Shown: piece after piece, positions 7,372-15,761 of the stretch | Position numbering within the stretch: position 1 is the stretch's first letter | How the letters are laid out: the number at the start of each line of letters is the position of its first letter | Source of the DNA: Alphaproteobacteria bacterium | Lineage (GTDB): Bacteria > Pseudomonadota > Alphaproteobacteria > UBA2966 | Assembly: GCA_030740435.1 (NCBI GenBank) | Contig: JASLXG010000025.1 | Location: 1 to 33,757 of the forward strand | Reading direction: 5' to 3' | Length of the DNA stretch: 33,757 nucleotides | The notes under the pieces: model-generated | Seen by the model: only the letters and a program-made list of their open reading frames with translations | Told to the model about the DNA's origin: nothing | The model's database searches: none | Program-made: the position numbers and the translations under genes

Positions 7372-8496
7372 ATGCACGGGCCAATTCACATTTTCGCAAC
7401 ATTGCGCCAATCCCTGGTCTGGGACCTGCCGACCAGGCTCTTTCATTGGGGCCTGGTGGCTTGCGTCGCCATCGCCGCCGGAAGCGGTTTCCTGGCCCCC
7501 GAATGGTGGCTGGACTGGCATGCCGTGGCCGGCTACGGCGTCGGGATATTGCTTGCCTTCCGCCTGGCCTGGGGGTTCGTCGGCGGTCGCTACAGCCGGT
7601 TCGCCGCGCTGATCCTGGCGCCCGGCCGTCTCGTTCGCCACCTGCGTCAGGTTGCGGCGAGGCGGCCGCAACACAGCGTCGGCCACGATCCCGCCGGCAG
7701 CTGGATGATTCTAGCGCTGTTGGCGCTGTTGGGCGCGATCGTCGTCAGCGGATTGATCGCCCTGGGCGGGCAGGAGGGCCAAGGCCCGCTGGCGTTTCTG
7801 CTTTCGTTCGCGGCCGGCCGGGTGGCCATGACCTGGCACGAGGTTCTGGCCTTTTTGCTGCTGGCGGCCGTCGGGCTGCATGTCTCGGGGGTATTGTTCG
7901 AGAGCCGCCTGTCCAAGGTTCCGCTGGTGGCCGCCATGATCCACGGTCGCAAACGGGTGGCGGCGGAAGACGCCGACCCGGGCGGCCCGCGTGCCCGGCG
8001 CGGGGCGCTGGTTTTCGCCACCGCGGCCGGTTTGCTACTGGCCGGCGGCGGCCTGCTTGCCGGGCTGCCGGCCAGCGGCTGGCAACCGCTGGCCACGCCC
8101 GAGCGCTACGCCGGCGAATGCGGCGATTGCCACCACGCCCACCATCCCAGCCTGAGGACGGCAGCCGACTGGCGGCAACTGATGGCCGGCCTGGAGGACC
8201 ATTTCGGCGAGGACGCCAGCCTCGATCCGGCCGATGTGGCCGGGATCGGCGGCTTCCTCGTGGCCAACGCCGCCGAGCGCTTCGATACCGAGGCTGCCAA
8301 CCTGATGGGAGGCGCCCGCGCAGACAGCATCACCAGCGGCGCGGCCTGGAAGGCACGCCATGAAGGCCTGACTGATGCGCTGTTCAAATCCAAACCCGTG
8401 GGCTCGCCGGCCAACTGCGACGCCTGCCACCGCGATGCCGCCGGCGGCCGTTTCGCCGACAGCGCCATCGAACTTCCCAAGGAGAATGTGAAATGA
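7372..8496 (+). CDS. Cytochrome b561-type membrane protein fused to a dihaem cytochrome c (DHC) domain
   Basis: 374 residues from the ATG at 7372; a TTG at 7336 would add 12, and neither has a strong ribosome site. Residues 1-200 form a four-helix cytochrome b with His in RLFHWGL, DWHAVAGY, TWHEVL and GLHVSGV, enough to ligate two b haems. A fifth hydrophobic segment (RRGALVFATAAGLLLAGGG, about 207-230) carries the chain back to the periplasm. The C-terminal domain has two c-type sites, CGDCH (250-254) and CDACH (349-353), and resembles the separate DHC at 8918. It likely passes quinol-derived electrons to SHP or DHC. Its stop overlaps the SHP start (ATGA). Confidence 0.88.
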   Translation: MHGPIHIFATLRQSLVWDLPTRLFHWGLVACVAIAAGSGFLAPEWWLDWHAVAGYGVGILLAFRLAWGFVGGRYSRFAALILAPGRLVRHLRQVAARRPQHSVGHDPAGSWMILALLALLGAIVVSGLIALGGQEGQGPLAFLLSFAAGRVAMTWHEVLAFLLLAAVGLHVSGVLFESRLSKVPLVAAMIHGRKRVAAEDADPGGPRARRGALVFATAAGLLLAGGGLLAGLPASGWQPLATPERYAGECGDCHHAHHPSLRTAADWRQLMAGLEDHFGEDASLDPADVAGIGGFLVANAAERFDTEAANLMGGARADSITSGAAWKARHEGLTDALFKSKPVGSPANCDACHRDAAGGRFADSAIELPKENVK

Positions 8497-8906
8497 TCAG
8501 GAAATCCGCGGTCCGGATTGTGGCCGGGGCCGTTCTGGCCCTGGTTCCGAGTGGCTCTGCCGTGCTGGCTGGCGCTGCCCTGGACAGCGCCTTGACCCAG
8601 TACCGCGAGCAGAGCGGCCAGGACTTCTCGGCCGATCGGGGCCGCGCCTTCTTTCTCGCCCGCCCCGGCAGCGGCAAGGCCGAGACGCCATCGTGCACCT
8701 CGTGCCACGGCTCCTCGCCGCTGGCGGGCGGCCAGACCCGGGCCGGCAAGCCCATCGAGCCGATGGCGCTGTCGCAGACCCCGGAGCGCTACGCCGAGGC
8801 CAAAAAACGGGAAAAGTGGTTCCGGCGCAACTGCAAGAGCGTGCTGGGCCGGGCCTGCAGTGCCCAGGAGAAGGGCGATTTCCTCACCTTCATGCGTAGC
8901 CAATAG
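8493..8906 (+). CDS. SHP-type (DUF1924) monohaem cytochrome c
   Basis: 137 residues with an N-terminal signal peptide (about 1-28) and one haem site, CTSCH at 68-72. It resembles Sphaeroides haem protein, a high-spin cytochrome c whose haem has an Asn ligand that leaves on reduction so O2 or NO can bind; SHP is known to be encoded with a DHC and a cytochrome b. The candidate Asn is N113 in WFRRNC. The Cys pair C114 and C122 (NCKSVLGRAC) fits the disulfide described near that ligand. Preceded by AAGGAG and overlapping the upstream stop by 4 bp. Periplasmic. Physiological role of the family is unsettled. Confidence 0.85.
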   Translation: MIRKSAVRIVAGAVLALVPSGSAVLAGAALDSALTQYREQSGQDFSADRGRAFFLARPGSGKAETPSCTSCHGSSPLAGGQTRAGKPIEPMALSQTPERYAEAKKREKWFRRNCKSVLGRACSAQEKGDFLTFMRSQ

Positions 8907-8917
8907 GGAGATATGAA

Positions 8918-9388
8918 ATGACTGCCAAGACGTATATTCTTGCCGCCGCCGCGCTGGTCCTGTGGTCCGCCAGTGCAGGGGCGGACGAGCGCTATCGGCC
9001 GGTCAGCGACGAACGGGTGCGCCGGCTCTGTGGCGAATGCCACATGGTTTTCCAGCCCCAAATGCTGCCCAAACGCTCGTGGCACAAACTGATGGACGGC
9101 CTGGCCGATCACTTCGGCGAGGATGCCAGTCTGGAACCCGGCGAAAGCGCCCATATCCGCGGCTATCTAGTGGCCCACGCCGCCGATGCCCGCTGGCTGG
9201 ACGGGCGTTTTATGCGCGGCATCGCGGACAACGTCACGCCGCTGCGTATCAGCGAGACGCCGCACTGGCTGCACGAACACGACAAGGAGCTTTCGCCCAG
9301 CGCCTACGACGACCCCAAGGTCAAGTCCAAGGCCAACTGCCCGGCCTGCCACCGGCGCGCCGCGGAGGGCGATTACGATGACGACTAG
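8918..9388 (+). CDS. Dihaem cytochrome c (DHC family)
   Basis: 156 residues with a signal peptide (cleavage near ASAGA-D, residue 22) and two haem sites, CGECH (38-42) and CPACH (141-145). Between them lies WHKLMDGLADHFGEDASLEPGE..IRGYLVAHAAD, nearly superimposable on the C-terminal domain of the b561 fusion at 7372. The two are paralogues. In characterised SHP systems DHC is the electron donor to SHP. Starts 11 bp after the SHP stop with AGGGAGA as ribosome site. The acidic tail DYDDD is odd but short. Confidence 0.88.
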   Translation: MTAKTYILAAAALVLWSASAGADERYRPVSDERVRRLCGECHMVFQPQMLPKRSWHKLMDGLADHFGEDASLEPGESAHIRGYLVAHAADARWLDGRFMRGIADNVTPLRISETPHWLHEHDKELSPSAYDDPKVKSKANCPACHRRAAEGDYDDD

Positions 9389-9389
9389 G

Positions 9390-9433
9390 AATTCCCGATA
9401 GCGCCAAGAATCGCCGGGCATCGGTCGGGAATT
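9390..9433. repeat. Inverted repeat downstream of the cytochrome genes
   Basis: AATTCCCGA (9390-9398) and TCGGGAATT (9425-9433) are perfect 9-bp complements separated by 26 bp. No T-tract follows, so it is not a convincing intrinsic terminator. It could be an mRNA-stabilising hairpin or an operator in front of the LuxR-type gene. Confidence 0.4.
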
Positions 9434-9452
9434 TGTGCTCAGCTAGCGCCTG

Positions 9453-9992
9453 ATGGCAGGCTACGGGCAGGGCAGGCGGGGTAACTGGCGGGCAACGGTG
9501 TTGCTGCTGGCGCTGCTGGTCGTGGCATTTTGCGAGGTCTTCCTGGTCATCGACGTGATGGCCGACATCTTCTACATCGACATCGCCACGCCTTGGCTCG
9601 ATCACGACATCATCGAATTGGTGGCGGTCGTCGCGCTGGGGGCCTCGCTCATCGTCTTGAGCCTCGAGTTGCGCCGCCTGCTGCGCGAACGCCGCCGCTT
9701 CGAAGCCACGTTGAAGGCAGCCTCGGGCGAGCTTTTCCAGGTCATCACGGCCAAGTTCGACGACTGGGGCCTGACGGCATCGGAACGCGACATCGCGCTT
9801 TTGCTCATCAAGGGCCTGGCGCTGCAGGAAATCGCCGACCTGCGGGCCACCCGGCCGGGCACCGTCAAGAGCCAGTCGAACGCCGTCTATCGCAAGGCCG
9901 GCGTCAGCGGTCGCCACGAGCTGGTGGCTTATTTCGTCGAGGATCTGCTGGCCGGCGAGCAGTTGATCGTGGAGCCGGCGCAGGATGCTTGA
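9453..9992 (+). CDS. Membrane-anchored LuxR-type HTH protein
   Basis: 179 residues. Two hydrophobic segments at the N-terminus (about 14-36 and 52-72) are followed by a basic helix LRRLLRERRRFEATLKAASGEL, possibly coiled coil. A LuxR/GerE-type HTH then follows: LTASERDIALLLIKGLALQEIADLRATRPGTVKSQSNAVYRKAGVSGRHELVAYF. There is no receiver domain, so it is not a standard response regulator; activity may be controlled through the membrane part. It lies 64 bp after the DHC gene on the same strand and may regulate the cytochrome operon or belong to it. Target and signal unknown. Confidence 0.85.
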   Translation: MAGYGQGRRGNWRATVLLLALLVVAFCEVFLVIDVMADIFYIDIATPWLDHDIIELVAVVALGASLIVLSLELRRLLRERRRFEATLKAASGELFQVITAKFDDWGLTASERDIALLLIKGLALQEIADLRATRPGTVKSQSNAVYRKAGVSGRHELVAYFVEDLLAGEQLIVEPAQDA

Positions 9993-10061
9993 CGCCGTGG
10001 GCACGGCCGGACCAAGCTCCGGGATTCGCTCCGCCTCCCGCCCCACCCCGAAAATTCGCGT

Positions 10062-12167
10062 ATGAACCCTGCCGCAAATCTCCCCGTGCCAGAACCGCCC
10101 CGGCCGCCCTGGCGCATCGGCGTCGACGTCGGCGGCACCTTCACCGACATGGTATTGCGCGACGCCGGCGGGCGTTTGTTTGTCTTCAAGGTGCCGTCCG
10201 TGCCCGAGGATCCGGGCCAGGGCGTGCTCGACGACCTCAAGCTGGCGGCCGAGGCCTTCGATTTGGGGCTGGGCAAGCTGTTGGGCGGTTGCGAGCTGTT
10301 CGTGCACGGCTCGACCATGGCCACCAACACCATCATCGAGCGGCAGGGCGCCCGGGTCGGGCTGTTGACCAGCCAGGGGTTTCGCGATTCGCTGGAAATC
10401 CGGCGCGGCATGCGCGAGGACCAGTGGGACCACCGAAGGCCCTTTCCCGAGGTGCTGGTGCCCAGATATTTGCGCTTGCCCATAGGCGGCCGGCTGGACC
10501 GCGACGGCGCCGAAGTGGCGCCGCTGGTGGAAGCGGACGTGGCAAAGGCGCTGGCGGTCTTCGCCGAGGAGGGGGTCGAGGCGATCGCCGTCTGCCTCAT
10601 CAATAGCTGCCTCGAAACGGGCCATGAGAGGCGCTGCGGCGAGCTGCTGGCCGAGGCCTGGGCCGGCGACTGGGTGTCGCTCTCGCACCAGATCGTGCCC
10701 CTGATGGGCGAATACGAGCGCACCTCGACGACCGTGATGAATGCCTACCTGGCGCCACGTGTGGTGGGTTACCTGCGCCGCCTCAACGACAAGCTCTTGG
10801 ACTTGGGGCTCGGTCACCCCATCCTGCTGGTGCAGTCGAACGGCGGTGCCGTGTCGGTCGACCAGGTGGCGGCCCGGCCGGTCAACCTGGTGCTGTCGGG
10901 CCCGGCCGCCGGGGTGGGGGCGCTGAACCACTACCGGCGCACGGTGGGGTCCAGGAACCTGATCTGCATGGAAATCGGTGGCACCAGTTGCGATGTCACG
11001 CTGATGGGCGAGGGCGCCATCGCCCTCACCGACCAGTTGCGCATCGAGGGCTACGACCTGGCGACGCCGGCCATCGACATCCAGACGGCGGGAGCGGGCG
11101 GCGGCACCATTGCCGGCGTCGACGGCGCCGGCATGCTGACGCTGGGGCCCCAGGGCGCCGGTGCCCGGCCGGGACCGGCGTGCTATGGCTTTGGCGGCCG
11201 GCAAGCCACCGTTACCGATGCCCAATTGCTGCTGGGCCGCCTGCGCTCGGGCAGCTATGCCGGCGGCGCCATCAGCCTGGACGAGGATCTCGCCCGCCAG
11301 GCCATGGAGGCGGTAGCCCAGCCCCTGGGTATCGGCGTCGAGGAAACCGCCATCGGGGTGATCCGGCTGTTGGAACAGAATCTGCTGCACGTGGTCGAGA
11401 AGATCTCCATCGAGCGCGGCCACGACCCGGCCCGCTTCGTGCTGGTGGCGGCCGGCGGGGCGGGGCCCATGCACGGCGCCGCGGTGGCCCGGGCGCTGGG
11501 CTGTGGGCAGGTCTACGTGCCGCGCCAGGCCGGCGCCTTCTGCGCTTTCGGCATGCTGCATTCCGACGTGCGCCACGACTATTTGCAGGTGCTGGTGGAT
11601 GACCTCGATGCCGTGGCGGGCGAACGCTTGGAAGCGGTGTTTGGCGATCTCGAATCCCGGGCCGAGCCGGTTCTCGAATCCGAGGGTTTCGGGCCCCAGT
11701 CCCGCCACCTGCAACGGCAACTCGATCTCCGCTACCGCAGCCAGCAATGGTCGATCCGGGTCGATGTGGAGATGCCAGGGGGGGAATCGGGCTTCGATGC
11801 GGCGGCCGTGCGCCGCGCTTTCGAGGTCGAGCACGAACGCCAGTACGGCCACATCCAGCCAGAGGGCGGTATCGACGTCACGGCGCTGAGGTTGGTGGCG
11901 CGGGGATTGATCGAGCTCTCGGAGCCCGAACCCCTGGCCCAGGCCGGCGCGCTGCCCGAGCCCGAGAGCCGCATGGTCTACCAGGACGGCGAGACCGGCT
12001 GGCTCGAGACGCCGGTCTATGCCGGAGCCGGCCTTGGCCCCGGCCATCGGCTGCAGGGGCCGTTGTTGATCGAGGAACCGACCACGACCGTGGTGGTGGG
12101 CCCCGACGACAGCCTCGAGGTGGACGATTTCGGCAACTTCGCGATTACGCTGGGGGCCCGGCCATGA
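10062..12167 (+). CDS. Hydantoinase/oxoprolinase subunit A (HyuA family)
   Basis: 701 residues. Actin-like ATPase fold of the HyuA family, which with HyuB catalyses ATP-dependent opening of cyclic amides (5-oxoproline, N-methylhydantoin) or related carboxylations. The N-terminus has the phosphate-binding motif GVDVGGTFTDMVL; further on are HGSTMATNTIIERQGARVGLLTSQGF, VQSNGGAVS, and EIGGTSCDV as the second phosphate loop. The C-terminal third has the AAGGAGPMHGAAVARALG and RQAGAFCAFGML segments. Length is normal and all blocks are intact. The hyuB start overlaps its stop (ATGA), so they are translationally coupled. Substrate cannot be told from sequence. Confidence 0.92.
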   Translation: MNPAANLPVPEPPRPPWRIGVDVGGTFTDMVLRDAGGRLFVFKVPSVPEDPGQGVLDDLKLAAEAFDLGLGKLLGGCELFVHGSTMATNTIIERQGARVGLLTSQGFRDSLEIRRGMREDQWDHRRPFPEVLVPRYLRLPIGGRLDRDGAEVAPLVEADVAKALAVFAEEGVEAIAVCLINSCLETGHERRCGELLAEAWAGDWVSLSHQIVPLMGEYERTSTTVMNAYLAPRVVGYLRRLNDKLLDLGLGHPILLVQSNGGAVSVDQVAARPVNLVLSGPAAGVGALNHYRRTVGSRNLICMEIGGTSCDVTLMGEGAIALTDQLRIEGYDLATPAIDIQTAGAGGGTIAGVDGAGMLTLGPQGAGARPGPACYGFGGRQATVTDAQLLLGRLRSGSYAGGAISLDEDLARQAMEAVAQPLGIGVEETAIGVIRLLEQNLLHVVEKISIERGHDPARFVLVAAGGAGPMHGAAVARALGCGQVYVPRQAGAFCAFGMLHSDVRHDYLQVLVDDLDAVAGERLEAVFGDLESRAEPVLESEGFGPQSRHLQRQLDLRYRSQQWSIRVDVEMPGGESGFDAAAVRRAFEVEHERQYGHIQPEGGIDVTALRLVARGLIELSEPEPLAQAGALPEPESRMVYQDGETGWLETPVYAGAGLGPGHRLQGPLLIEEPTTTVVVGPDDSLEVDDFGNFAITLGARP

Positions 12168-13912
12168 GCCTCGATCCCATCCAGCTGGCCCTGGTGCAGA
12201 ACCGCCTCGACCACGTCTCGCGGCAGATGGGCTGGGTCATGACGCGCACGGCGCGCAGCCCCATCTTCAACCAGAGCCACGACTTTTCCTGCTTCATCAC
12301 CGACCCCGCCGGCACCCTGGTCAGCCAGGCCGACGGAATTCCTATTCATACGGGCGGCGGCGGCTTTGCCGTGCGGGCGCTGTTGGCGGCGTTCGAGGAT
12401 GATATTGGCGAGGGCGACGTCTTTTTGCTCAATGATCCCTACGTGGCCGGCGGCAACCATTTGCCGGACTGGGTTATCGCCCGGCCCATCTTCGTCGACC
12501 GGACGCTGGTGGGGTTCTGCTGCAACCGGGCGCACCAGTCCGACATCGGCGGCGGTGCCGCCGGCACCTATAACGCCGAGGCCACCGAGATCTTCCATGA
12601 AGGCGTCCGCCTGCCGCCGCTCAAGCTGATCGAGGCCGGGCGCATCCGCCAGGACCTGTGGAACCTGTTGCTCCTCAACAGCCGCACGCCCGACCTGCAG
12701 GATGGCGACCTGCGCGCCATGGTGGGCTCGACGCGCATCGGTGGCGAACGCGTGGCGGATCTGATCGCCGAGCTCGGCGTCGAAGCCGGGTTGGCCTACT
12801 TCGAGGGCATTCTCGACCATGCCGACCGGCGCTTCCGGGCCGCGCTTGCGGAACTCCCCGACGGCCGCTACCAGGCCACCGAGGTCATCGACAACGATTG
12901 TTTCGAGTTTCGCGACATAACCATATGCCTGGCCCTGACGGTTGCCAATGACACGGTGCACGTCGACTTCACGGGCAGCGACGGTCAGATCCTGGGCTTC
13001 AAGAATTCCTCGCTGGCCAACACCTATTCGGCCGTCTACATGGCGCTGGCGTCCTATTTCGAGCCCGATCTTCCGCGCAACGAGGGTACCTTTCGCGGCG
13101 TCGAGATCACCGCGCCCGAGGGCTCGATCGTCAATCCCCGGCCGCCGGCACCGGTCACCATGTGCACCGTCTTCGTGGCCCACGAAATCGTGCATGCGGT
13201 GTGGAAGGCCTTGGCCGAGGCCGATCCGGTCCGCAGTTGCGCCGGCTGAGCCAAGTCGATCCACAGCGTCACGGCCGGCGGCATCGGCACGGCGCGGCCC
13301 TTCGTGCTCTACCACTGGCACGCCATGCCGGGCGGCGGGGCGACGGGGAACCGCGACGGCTTCAATACCATCGGCCACCTGATCGCCCTGGGCGGTTTGC
13401 ATCTGCCCAATGCCGAGACCTACGAGCAGGTCTACCCCATCCGGATCGAGCGACAGGAATTCCGCTGCGACGGCGGCGGGCCGGGCGAGTTCCGCGGCGG
13501 CAGCGGCATCGACTACCAGGCCCGGGTACTGGCGGCCGGCGAACACACGTTTCGCGGCGAGGGCGTCGGTGCGCCTTCGGGCTTCGGCATTGCCGGCGGC
13601 CAGGCCGGCCTGGGCGGCTCGATCACCGTTTACCCCGAAGGCCAGGCCGATTTCGAGGCCCCCAAGTACGGCAAACGCAACCTGCCGCCGGTCCAGATTG
13701 CCGCCGTCTCGCCCGGTGGCGGCGGCTGGGGTGATCCCTTGCGCCGCGATCCCGAGCACGTTCTACGCGATGTTCGCGACGGTCTGGTCAGCGCCGCGGC
13801 GGCGCGCCAGGTCTACGGCGTCGTGCTCGACGTGGCCGGCCGCCAGGTCGACAATGACGCCACCATCGACCTCAGAATCCGCCTGTCCCAAGAACGAGGT
13901 GAGACGCCATGA
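12164..13912 (+). pseudogene. Hydantoinase/oxoprolinase subunit B (HyuB family), interrupted by an in-frame TGA
   Basis: The reading frame runs from the ATG at 12164 to 13912 (about 582 residues, normal for HyuB) with one stop, TGA at 13247-13249 (codon 362). Upstream are family blocks FNQSHDFSCFI, HTGGGGFAVR, DVFLLNDPYVAGGNHLPDWV, NRAHQSDIGG and DFTGSDGQ. Downstream, without change of frame, come AKSIHSVTAGG, YHWHAMPGGGATGNRDGFN, GPGEFRGGSG and SPGGGGWGDP. The stop sits after CAG and one G-to-A change from TGG would restore CAGWAK. Either the gene is inactivated, it is made as two parts (a start at 13304 is possible), or the base is wrong. It overlaps hyuA and the enoyl-CoA hydratase gene by 4 bp each. 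Confidence 0.85.
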
Positions 13913-14706
13913 GCACTACCGTGACCAGCGAATTCGCCGACGCCATCGCCACCATCACCCTGAACGGGCCCGACGAGATGAACGTGCTGTCGATCGAGCG
14001 CGCCCGCGACTTGGCCCGGGCCGTGACGCTTGCGGCCCTTGACCCGGAGGTGCGCTGCGTCGTGCTGCAGGGTGCCGGCGGCAATTTCTGCGCCGGAGCC
14101 GACGTCAAGTGGATGCTCTCCAAATTCGAGCTCTCGGATGCCGAGCGGCGTTTCGGTGCCAAACAAATCCTCAACGACCTGCACCAGACGACCCGCACGC
14201 TGCGCACCATGGCCAAGCCCGTAATCGCCAGCGTCGAGGGTGCGGCGGCCGGCGGCGGGTTCAGCATCGTGATGGGCTGCGATATGATCGTGGCCGCGGA
14301 AAACGCAGTATTTACAATGGCGTACAGTAACCTTGGCCTTTGTCCCGATGCCTCCGGCAGCTATTCGCTGCCGCGCCTGGTGGGGGTGCGCAAGGCCATC
14401 GAGCTGGCCTTCCTGGGCGAACCCATCGGCGCCCGCGAGGCCCTCGAGTTGGGCATCGTCAATCGCCTCGTGGCGGATGCCGAACTGGCCACCGAGACCG
14501 CCGCCCTGGCCGGCCGGCTGGCCGCCGGCGCCACTTACGCCTACGGCAAGACCAAGATGCTCTACTACCGTTCGTTGGCGTCGTCCTATGAGGAACAGCT
14601 CGAAGCCGAGGGCGATGCCGTCACCGACTGCATGATCTCGGAGGATTTTCGCGAGGCCGTGCAGGCCTTCGTGGAAAAGCGCCCGCGCATGTTTGTCGGA
14701 CGCTGA
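13909..14706 (+). CDS. Enoyl-CoA hydratase/isomerase family protein
   Basis: 265 residues, crotonase fold. Oxyanion-hole segments are GAGGNFCAGADVKWML (about residues 51-66) and EGAAAGGGFSIVMGCDMIVAAENAVFTMAYSNLGLCPDASGSYSLPRLVG. An acidic residue follows in the GEPIGAREALELGIVNRLV block, while the classical first Glu region reads AAAGGGFS, so the exact reaction (hydratase, isomerase or hydrolase) is open. Starts with ATGA overlap on the hyuB stop, making it the third gene of the hyuAB operon. The pairing suggests degradation of a ring-containing or CoA-activated acid. Confidence 0.92.
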   Translation: MSTTVTSEFADAIATITLNGPDEMNVLSIERARDLARAVTLAALDPEVRCVVLQGAGGNFCAGADVKWMLSKFELSDAERRFGAKQILNDLHQTTRTLRTMAKPVIASVEGAAAGGGFSIVMGCDMIVAAENAVFTMAYSNLGLCPDASGSYSLPRLVGVRKAIELAFLGEPIGAREALELGIVNRLVADAELATETAALAGRLAAGATYAYGKTKMLYYRSLASSYEEQLEAEGDAVTDCMISEDFREAVQAFVEKRPRMFVGR

Positions 14707-14768
14707 GGGCCGTGACCGGCTGAGAAATGCGGGCTAAAGTGCCCCCGGAAAATCCAGCGAGGCGAAAG

Positions 14769-15749
14769 ATGTCCGAATCCCTGGCCCAGGCCGCACAGTC
14801 CCCTGGCGGCCCAAGCGACAAGATCGCTTCCGTCGAGGCCATCGTCGATGGCCTGGGCAGCGTCGGCTACATCGCCTCGCAGCAGATCGCCACGGCGCTT
14901 TTCGTCGCCGAGCACCTGCAGAAGCCGATCCTGGTCGAAGGCTCGGCCGGGGTGGGCAAGACAGAACTGGCGCTCTCGGCGGCGGCCTGGCTGGAGCTGC
15001 CACTGATCCGCATGCAGTGCTACGAAGGCCTCGACGAATCCAAGGCGCTATACGAATGGAAGTACGGCAAGCAGTTGCTGTACACCCAAATCCTCAAGGA
15101 CAAGGTGGGTGGCACCCTGGCCGATGCCCCCGACCTCGATGCCGCCATGGCCCGGCTGCACGGCTTTGGCGATCTGTTTTTCTCGGAGCAGTTTCTCGAG
15201 CCCCGGCCGCTCTTGAAGGCGTTGCGCCAAGAGGGCGGCGCGGTGCTGTTGATCGACGAGGTCGACAAGTCCGACGAGGAGTTCGAGGCCTTTTTGCTGG
15301 AAGTGCTGTCGGCCTTCCAGGTCTCGATCCCCGAGATCGGCACCGTCGTCGCCACCGTGCCGCCGCTGGTCTTTCTCACCTCCAACAACGTGCGCGAAAT
15401 GGGCGATGCCCTGAAGCGGCGCTGTCTGCACCTGCACATTCCGCTACCCGATGCCCGCCTCGAACAACGCATCGTGGCCTCGCGGGTGCCCGACATCGAG
15501 GCGCGGCTCAACCGCCAGCTGGTCGAGTTCGTACAGTTGCTCAGGGCCGAGGAACTCAAGAAACTGCCCTCGATCTCCGAGACCATCGACTGGGCCCGGG
15601 TGCTGCTGCTGCTGCATGCCGAGGCCCTGGAGATCGGCCTGGTGCGCGACACCATGAACGTGCTGCTGAAATTCGAACAAGACATCGCCGCCATGGCGCC
15701 CCGTGTTCCGGAGATGGTGCGCAAGACGGCGGAGCACTTGCCGGGCTGA
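14769..15749 (+). CDS. MoxR/CoxD-type AAA+ ATPase
   Basis: About 326 residues from the ATG at 14769 (GGCGAAAG just upstream); an ATG at 14727 would add 14. Walker A is EGSAGVGKTEL, Walker B is VLLIDEVDKSDEEFEAFLLEVL, sensor 1 is FLTSNNVREM, and the MoxR block MQCYEGLDESKALYEWKYGKQLL is close to CoxD. MoxR ATPases act with VWA partners as chaperones that insert metal cofactors or remodel complexes; CoxD works on the Mo-Cu site of CO dehydrogenase. The VWA partner follows after 12 bp. No CO dehydrogenase structural genes are present, so the client protein is unknown. Confidence 0.92.
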   Translation: MSESLAQAAQSPGGPSDKIASVEAIVDGLGSVGYIASQQIATALFVAEHLQKPILVEGSAGVGKTELALSAAAWLELPLIRMQCYEGLDESKALYEWKYGKQLLYTQILKDKVGGTLADAPDLDAAMARLHGFGDLFFSEQFLEPRPLLKALRQEGGAVLLIDEVDKSDEEFEAFLLEVLSAFQVSIPEIGTVVATVPPLVFLTSNNVREMGDALKRRCLHLHIPLPDARLEQRIVASRVPDIEARLNRQLVEFVQLLRAEELKKLPSISETIDWARVLLLLHAEALEIGLVRDTMNVLLKFEQDIAAMAPRVPEMVRKTAEHLPG

Positions 15750-15761
15750 GCCGGGGCGCTC

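Noticed and set aside
9321-12047. 908-codon open frame on the reverse strand
   Set aside because: It lies antisense to hyuA, has low-complexity His/Gly/Ala/Gln-rich composition and no recognisable domain; it is the mirror of a GC-rich coding gene.
13247-13249. Selenocysteine codon in hyuB
   Set aside because: The context suggests a Trp position (CAG-x-AK), no Cys/Sec site is expected there and no SECIS-like hairpin was noticed directly after it.
12017-13759. 580-codon reverse-strand open frame across hyuB
   Set aside because: Antisense to clear HyuB blocks on both sides of the TGA; composition typical of a shadow frame.
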